Below, piece by piece: positions 57,230-64,000 of a DNA stretch of 64,000 nucleotides. A model generated the notes under the pieces. It saw only the letters and a list, made by a program, of their open reading frames with translations. It made no database searches and was not told the origin of the DNA. Position 1 is the stretch's first letter, and every line of letters starts with the position of its first letter. The DNA is from Nageia nagi (lineage: Eukaryota; Pinophyta), in assembly GCA_050084985.1 (NCBI GenBank), contig JBITNC010000001.1, positions 18,910,001-18,974,000 on the forward strand, read 5' to 3'. Made by a program: the position numbers and the translations under genes.

Positions 57230-58290
57230 CTTAGGTTAGGAGGACTCCTTTGTGTGGTGAGGGAGAAATCATGGGGTCTTCTCAATGAAATCAGCCTATA
57301 GGATGTTGGTGGAGGTTAAGAATCTTATTCCAAAAATTGGTTTCTTTTCTTGGGTGACCACTCAAAATAAAATCCTTACATTGGACAACTTGCAAAGAAG
57401 GGGCTTTGGTATGGCAAATAGATGTACTCTATGTCAAAATAAAGAAGAATCGATTAAGTATTTGTTGATTCATTATGACTACACAAATAAAGTCTTTCAC
57501 TTAGTTCTTTAGCATTTCCATTTGGATTGGGTGGAACCTAGGGCATTTAGTGACTTTCTTCATCAATGGGAGAACCCCTTATGTAGCTTTAGATTAAGAA
57601 AGCTTTGGGATCTCATTATACTACATTTGTTAGGGGGAATTTAGAAGGAAAGGAATTGCAGGGTATTTCAGGATGCTAGCCTTCCAGCCCAATTCTTTGC
57701 TTTAAAAATCACTAATTTCATTTTAGAAAACTTATCCATTGTTAAGTTTAACTTAATGTGGGAAATATTGGAAGAAGCTTCAATTTTGTCAAGGTGGGAC
57801 TTAGAAAGAAGGATGGACCAGAGGGTTCAACATCCTCAAAAGATAGCTCATTAAAGTCACCCCTCGATGGGATGGATTTTGATTAACTTTGATGGATCTT
57901 CAAAGGATAACCTAGGTCCTACTAGCATAGCAGGTGTTGTTAGAGATCATAGGGGTAAAATTATTTTACTAATCATTGAACTGTTGGTAATTCAAACAAG
58001 TTATTTTGGTAAATCCTAGGAGGTATTTATCAGCCTAAATATGCTTGGAAGACTAAATTGTAATAATATAATTCTCATTGGTGACTCTCTTAATATGGTT
58101 AACATGCTCCAAAGTCTAGTCCCCCCTAGGTGGGACATCAAATCTATGATTGAAGATGCTAAGAGAATTTTAGGAGTTCAAAATATCACTATTAGACATA
58201 ACTTTTGAGAGGAAAACTATTTGGATGATAGAATTGTTGATGAAACAATTGGCTTGGTGGATCTGAGGATTTGGGAGAGTGATTTACTGG
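57230..58290 (+). pseudogene. L1-type LINE ORF2: zinc-binding RVT tail and C-terminal RNase H
   Basis: A zf-RVT-like piece (KIGFFSWVTTQNKILTLDNL, RCTLCQNKEESIKYLLIHYD, 57330-57480) is followed by an RNase H domain: WILINFDGSSKDNLGPTSIA (57871), IIILIGDSLNMVNML-type text (D, ~58075) and YLDDRIVDETIGL (last D, ~58225). Some plant L1 elements carry such a C-terminal RNase H. Stops are present. The stretch 56531-57229 is the broken connection domain. Confidence 0.75.
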
Positions 58291-59784
58291 AGCACTTAGT
58301 GGCCTTAGCTATCGAATATGGTCTAAAAGGTTAGTGTTTGGCATAGGTTTGGAGATAGTAATTGGTTTTTGTATTTGAAATTTTGGTAGGTCTCATATTC
58401 TAAAAATATTTTAATCTTTGGATGATGAGAAGTTTTAGAAAGGATGACTTTTCAGATGATATGAGGTGGGTGGAAGTTTTTCTTTGTTGTAGTTATGTTC
58501 CATATGTTAAGATGGGATGGTACTAGAGGCTCACTAGGATCTAGGTGGGTCTAACTCTCTGATTGCTAGGTTGGTGGGTCATGGGAGGAAATAAATGGTG
58601 TTTAATTAGACATGTGGGTAGTGGAGAATGATAGATGATAGTTGGGTGTTCAACCATTTAGGAACCTTTTATTATTATGATTTCAAGGTGTCAGATATAT
58701 GGGAAAATTTTATTTCAATTGATGTGGGATGGGTTAGGTTCTATTGTTAGCTTTGATAGTGATTGAGTTTTTGGTGCAAGCTTGACTCCTAGGTCAAAGG
58801 GTTATGATAAAGTGATAGGTGATGGTGTTCAATGGGTTGGTGAAGAAGTGCATTGGCCTTGGAGTTCAAACTTCATGATATATCCAGTGTGTGGAAGGCC
58901 TTGATAGCATCAACACATGAGACACCTAAAATTTGGATATCAATGATGATTATTGCTTTTTATGTCTATTAATTTCAATTTTGGCTATCAATTTGACCAA
59001 CGTTTCCCTTCTTAGTGATGTTTTCAGCTAGTTTTTGGTTTTTCTATCATGGAATAAAAGAGAAAGTAGGATGCTAAGGGTTTATATTTTTGTTTTGAAC
59101 CAAGGAAATTGGAGGTCTCTTCTACATGTCACATAATCTTGGAGCTTGGAGGTCTTTTGGACTTCTTGGAGAAGTTTAGTGGGCATAATAAGGATATTTC
59201 CAAGCTATTCCTTAAGAGCTAGTAAGAGGGTATGGTGAAGGTTTATGGAGTGTCATTACAAGTGAATCAAAAGTTGTTATTGAAGGTTATAGGTTTATAA
59301 ATCCTAGGAGAAATGAACCATAGAGACAACCATAGTTTAAAGGTTGAGTTGGTTAAGTTTTACAAAGGGAGCCCTGAGCTCCCATGAGAGAATCAAGGCA
59401 TTTCTCAAGCTTCACTTCTTGAGTCTTTTCACTTCTTGAATCTTAGCCTAAGGTTTCTCTAACTATTATGTAGTTTTATTACCTTGGACACTACTGATAC
59501 ATGGGTTTGAAGCTTTCACTTCAGGTTCCTAAACCATTTGAAGGGCCAAAAAATGAATATCTTGATCTTCCTATTTGTTGAACTTGATAAGGCTACAAAA
59601 TATTATAAAAAGAATAGAGGAGGGAACCCTAGTCACCAAAGATTGATTTTATGATTTTTAAGCATATCATTGACTAGATGGGTATCTTTGAGAAGTTTGA
59701 ATGGATGACTCCAAAGGAAGGTCAAGGAGTGGAGGCATTGGAATTCAATATGGGAAGTACTTTAGATAAGAAATTACATGTTAA
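58291..59784. other. Non-coding DNA after the LINE
   Basis: No gene recognised. It may include the LINE 3' untranslated region; no A-tail or target duplication was found. Confidence 0.35.
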
Positions 59785-60224
59785 ATTCAAATAGGAAGAG
59801 TGACAACCAACCAAGATCAAGGGAAAAGGTACCAAACTCAAAAAGTGAAGAAAGGGGTATTGTATGCAAATATGTCAAACATAGAGGGTGAAATCAATGT
59901 GTTAGAGGTCACAGACAAGGTGATGGAGAAACTAGATGTAGTTATTGAGGGCCTAGATCTACAACCTATAGGACTTAAAGATGCAAAGGATGTAGCGCAT
60001 GAGTCTCATCCCAAAGTGGAGAATCACAATATCCCAAAGAAAGTCCAAGAGTTTCTAAGCAAATGTACTAAGGAGGAAAGGTTAAAGGATATTCTAAAGG
60101 CTGCTATGAGTATTGGGTGAAACAGGGAGACTATCTCCAACATGATTAAAGCCACTCTTGTTATGCTAAAGGCTCTAGGTAAAATCTTATCTAATATGGA
60201 TGCAAAAATCAATAAGGAGGCTTG
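59785..60224 (+). pseudogene. Unrecognised ORF, ~145 codons with one stop
   Basis: The frame opens after a stop at 59782 and runs to a TGA at 60222, interrupted once (60118-60120). The text is polar and lysine/glutamate-rich (TDKVMEKLDVVIEGLDLQPI, VQEFLSKCTKEERLKDILKA, then ATLVMLKALGKILSNMDAKI), suggesting amphipathic helices. There is no clear ATG: the first candidate start is GTG at 59800. I do not recognise it. It could be part of a LINE ORF1 or a host-gene fragment; its composition is less AT-rich than its surroundings. Confidence 0.35.
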
Positions 60225-62599
60225 ATGGGAGGGTGCATGGTTATTGTTCATACTAGTTATCTTGAATCTCTTATCATATTTTGTATGTTGTTTGCATATA
60301 AGTTTATTATAGTTTTATCTGTTAAGTGTGTCTAAGTGGTTTCTAGTATGGTCTATGACTAAGTTATGGTTAATACTAGGTTTTCTCTTTAGAGATGTTG
60401 TTTTCTAGATAGTCCCAATCCAGCCTAGTTCTAAGCTTAGGTGCTTATTTTAGGATATTATACATGGTAAAGATTCCATTTAAAATCCATCCATAAATAT
60501 AATAATAAAAAAGAAAGTGAAAATGATGAATATAGAGATTAAGATTACCTATTCGAAATAGATGATTGAATGCCATATATTATTAATTATAACATTCCTT
60601 ATCTATATAAATTTTTTTTTTTGAATAAAAAGAAAGAAGGATCTATAGATAAATTCATCTCATCAAATAAATAAATTGTTAAAGTTACATCGATTGATGA
60701 AATATTGCCATTGAAAAATGGTAATAAACCTTAATCAAGATCTTGAAAATAATATTGAGATATTTGGGAGTACATTCCCTAGAATAAATAGAGAAAATTT
60801 TAAAGAATTTTTGTTATTACAAGAAGAGGTGTACAACATCCATTCTTGTAAAACAAAAGAAAATGTTACTCTTAAGCAGAGTTGATCCTTATAAGTATTT
60901 ACTAACAACCTATACTTTTATAATCCTATATAAATATGGCTATTAGAGATTGGATGAGTAAAAATAATTCTTGAATTATTGAGTAAGGTCTTATTCACAT
61001 AAGAAAAATAAGAAAATGAGAATAAAAAAAATTATCAATCAAATAATGATAGAAAATATAATGATTCTACTTAATCCATAAATAAACAATAACCTAATAT
61101 ACCTACTAATAAAGAAGTGATATCATTGTCCTAACCATTAAGATTCATAGAGAAACATATTTATGATCTTGCTTATATGATATTGATGACCTTGAGGAAG
61201 CATGACCTTGATACCTCACCCATCAATGGGCTCTCCCTATCCTTCATGCCATTTGATGAGAGAATTTTGGTTTATAAAAATACTTAAACAAGTTTTTAAA
61301 AGGAAAAGAATTGCATTTGAATTGCCAAAAAGAAAAAATTAATGATCATAGGTACTAATAAATATGTTAACACATAAAAAGGAATTTTAATTTAGTTAAA
61401 ATACACCTCTTAGTTATTTTAAATGATTTATATATTTAAGTGATTTAATACTCTTTTTATTATGCACACTCAACTACCTTTATATTTTATGATAATAAGT
61501 TGACCGAAAGGTAAGCCCAAGAAGGAGTCTTAGCACTTGTGCACCATAAGCCCAAGGAGGATCCTTAGCACTAGACCTACTATATATGAAGGTGTAAGAG
61601 TTATGCATGAGAAATCATTACATGACTTAGAATATTTGATAGGTGGTAATATTGTTTCTCCCAATAACCAATGTTTCTTAACATCACATATCATATTTGA
61701 ATTTTGTTATACTCTATGTTTTTCATTCCTATGATATTTCAAACCATCATGCATAATATTTTGAGCTTTAAAGAGTTGAAGATAATAAGTAATACTTTGA
61801 GGAGTTTTAAAAAGGGAACTAGGTGATGATGCTCTATTTTGGGCAATGGTGCTTTGTGAAGGATGAATTGGTGGTCCCATTTCATAGGAGAAGTTATTTA
61901 TCAATCTTGTGGGGTTGGATATTACCTTTAGTCATCATGATATGTAAGGTAATAAGTTTGTACTTTTGTTAATCTAGGTTTGATAGGTTAAGGTCAAATA
62001 GGTCAACTATGATCATTATCATCTTTCATTTTTTTTATAAAAGGTAAATAATATTATAAAAAAATAGCAAAGGGATTTTATAAAAACCTAAAAAATTGAT
62101 CATAAAGTAGTTTTCAAAATAGGAAACTGCTACCCACCTATACTTTGTGGTAGCTAACATAATTTTCCAAAAAGAAACTACTAACAAAATAAGTTCAAAT
62201 TATATCTATCTATAACATGTTGGTAGCCCTGATACAACTTATTCTATCAATTTTATTACTAAAGAATCATTAAGTTATAGCTAAAATGCATCTAAAATAC
62301 AAACCAAATACATCTTCATTGTTAGAATATTTTAATCTAGAAATCCTTTGTTCAGTCCACAAGTGGATTGAGTCTTGTTGATATGATGTAGAGTTATTTT
62401 CTATCCATTTGCATATCTTATTTGGTGAGTTTCTCTCTAGTATCACTTTTGGATGGTCTTCCCACATGTCCCTTTCCTATATTTTTCATTTTTCTATAGT
62501 TCATTATTTATATTTTTGGGATGCCTTCCTTATCTAGGTTGTATTCTTACTATTTTATTATTGCTTGACTATCTGCAATCCTTATTTTTTTTTGTAACT
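60225..62599. other. AT-rich non-coding DNA
   Basis: No gene recognised. It includes A/T runs and a short duplication at 61513-61580. Confidence 0.45.
61513..61580. repeat. ~37-bp direct duplication
   Basis: 'taagcccaag(a/g)agga(g/t)(t/c)cttagcact' occurs twice in tandem. Confidence 0.7.
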
Positions 62600-63400
62600 C
62601 TCTAAATTCTTTCTTTTTCTTCCCCTACCATGAATTCCATGTGTATAGTTTATCTTCTAAAAAATCTGATTGGAAATATGTTACTTCTTTGTCCATTCCT
62701 TCAAAAATCACTAACACCTCAAAGGGGATTATTATGGGTGTTGAATATTTTCTTCTTAAGGTTCATTTTATCTATATTCTGGCTATATTTTTCCCTTCAT
62801 TATTTCAATTTTTCCATTCTTTTTATTTCTATAATATCTTCCACCCTTTCTTTTCTCATTTATCTTGAGTCTCCTTTTCTTGCTTTTCTTTTTCCGTCCT
62901 TTCTTCATCCCTCTTCTTCTTTTCTAGGAATTCCTTTGCATAGTGCTCATAACTCTTATAAATTTCATATTGTATTGGCAAGTTTTCATACTCAATTGGT
63001 TGCATACACTCTATTCCATATTCTATTTTTAATTTTATATCCTTCATTAAGGGTTTGTAAATATATAAATTAGCCATAAATATTTCATATATAAATTGAA
63101 TTTTTATTCTTTTTTCTATCTCAATTATGAAAATGGATCCAATTGCTTTGGTAATTCCTTCTATTACACATGGGTTCCAACATGAAAAGTAGTGAGGTTT
63201 GGGTAGTGCAACCCATTTTGGAATGAGATTAAATTGTTAGTTTTAGTTTTTTCCCATTGCTTGATAATTAATCCTTTCTTTCCAAGGAACCATGGGCCCA
63301 TTTCAATTACTTTTTATAGGTCTTCATCGAATTGGAACTTGAATAGTAAGAATTCTCTTTGTAGCACAATTAGGGGAACCAAAGCTTTTCTGTACTATCT
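62600..63400 (-). pseudogene. Second LINE ORF1 remnant (DUF4283-like), minus strand
   Basis: Reading the minus strand: LQREFLLFKFQFDED near 63330-63370, then EMGPWFLGKKGLIIKQWEK near 63245-63300. Next come text resembling the W(V/I)ALPNL segment near 63200, ITKAIGSIF (~63135), and the open piece 63077-62856 with MKDIKLKIEYGIECMQPIEY, ENLPIQYEIYKSYEHYAKEF and a charged KKKRDEERTEKEKQEKE tail. This order (hydrophobic strand, GPW, conserved W-L, KI-V, IEYE-LP) is the DUF4283/ORF1 pattern also seen at 53.0-53.5 kb. In place of a CCHC knuckle there is only Y..Y..Y-H. No ORF2 was seen further left on the minus strand. Confidence 0.6.
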
Positions 63401-64000
63401 TTCCTTCTTCCAACTACGAATCATATCTAAGGGGGATCATACCCCAATAAAGTGACCAATAAGGTTTATTTTTATCCCATACTCTTCCTTCTCTATTATA
63501 CTTATTGAAATTCTTATACTGACCCCATATTCAAATAATTTTGGTTCCAATACCATCTCGATTGCTTCATCTACAAATTATTTTTCTTACATTAAAACAC
63601 TTTTCCATTCCTTGGGGCTTTAGTTAAATATGATCTCTTGATTTGTTCATCATATTTTGGATGTTGTTTGACTTCATTTTGAAAATATTATAGCTTTGTA
63701 AAGCTATAATTTACTTAATAATAATCTCTTATACTTTTAAAATAATTTGCTTGTACTTCTTTTACTACTTACTTGCACTTCTATTACTCTTCACTTATAT
63801 TATCATCATATTTCATGTTGATGATATTTTTCTACAATTTTATGATTATTATATTACATTAAATATATTAAATAATCCTAATAAATTATTATTTTGGTTA
63901 TAACAATTGGTGAACTTGAATTCCTTTCGATTCATCACTTCATCCTTCACTAGTTGTACCAAAAATCCTAGGGTTTTTGGATAGGACCAATTTTATATTT
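63401..64000. other. AT-rich non-coding DNA to the window end
   Basis: Nothing recognised. Confidence 0.5.

Noticed and set aside
62630-63073. 147-codon hydrophobic + strand ORF that looks like a membrane protein
   Set aside because: It is the reverse complement of the charged minus-strand ORF1-like remnant. The Lys/Glu-rich helix read backwards gives Phe/Leu/Ser-rich text.

Overview
This window looks like gene-poor, AT-rich intergenic DNA from a large plant nuclear genome. The evidence is plant-type Ty1/copia, Ty3/gypsy (Tat lineage), L1-type LINE and tRNA-like SINE sequences in several layers, plus a fragment of the plant thiazole-synthase gene THI4 inside a retroelement. A seed plant with a repeat-swollen genome, possibly a gymnosperm, fits, but the species cannot be fixed from the sequence. 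I found no intact single-copy host gene, tRNA, rRNA or CRISPR array. Nearly all coding regions are decayed by stops and frameshifts.

Layout. (1) 1-7520: Ty1/copia pol on the + strand, with a ~1.5 kb integrase-to-reverse-transcriptase segment repeated in tandem, a ~0.94 kb unrelated stretch, then a last copy running through RNase H. (2) 7866-13380: a Tat-lineage gypsy remnant (second RNase H and integrase), a long non-coding tail, a polypurine tract and a ~650 bp LTR. (3) 12731-41334: a gag-only gypsy-like element with LTRs at 12731-13380 and 40677-41334. Its gag is split at base 14859 by (4) a ~21.3 kb Tat-lineage element on the minus strand (14860-36178). That element has 2.34 kb LTRs, 5-bp target duplications GATAG, primer-binding site, polypurine tract, coiled-coil gag, protease, RT, two RNase H domains, integrase and an extra 3' ORF built of two related halves. 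(5) Inside its leader sits a young non-autonomous LTR element (30101-32718, minus strand; 237-bp LTRs differing at one base; GTAAC duplications) carrying a THI4 fragment.

Right of the nest: (6) 41340-43320, a 5'-truncated non-LTR reverse transcriptase; (7) 43574-44260, a 59-bp satellite with a three-monomer, 175-bp higher-order period; (8) 44.3-52.5 kb, mostly featureless AT-rich DNA with two copies of a tRNA-like SINE in opposite orientation; (9) 52.58-58.3 kb, a nearly full-length but decayed L1-type LINE (ORF1 with DUF4283-like domain, endonuclease, RT, C-terminal RNase H); (10) 59.8-60.2 kb, an unrecognised ORF; (11) 62.6-63.4 kb, a second DUF4283-like LINE ORF1 remnant on the minus strand.

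The nesting gives a relative chronology: gag-only element first, the Tat element into its gag, and the THI4-bearing element last. The most unusual items are the THI4 capture, the duplicated-domain extra ORF of the Tat element, the tandem copia pol array and the 175-bp higher-order repeat.
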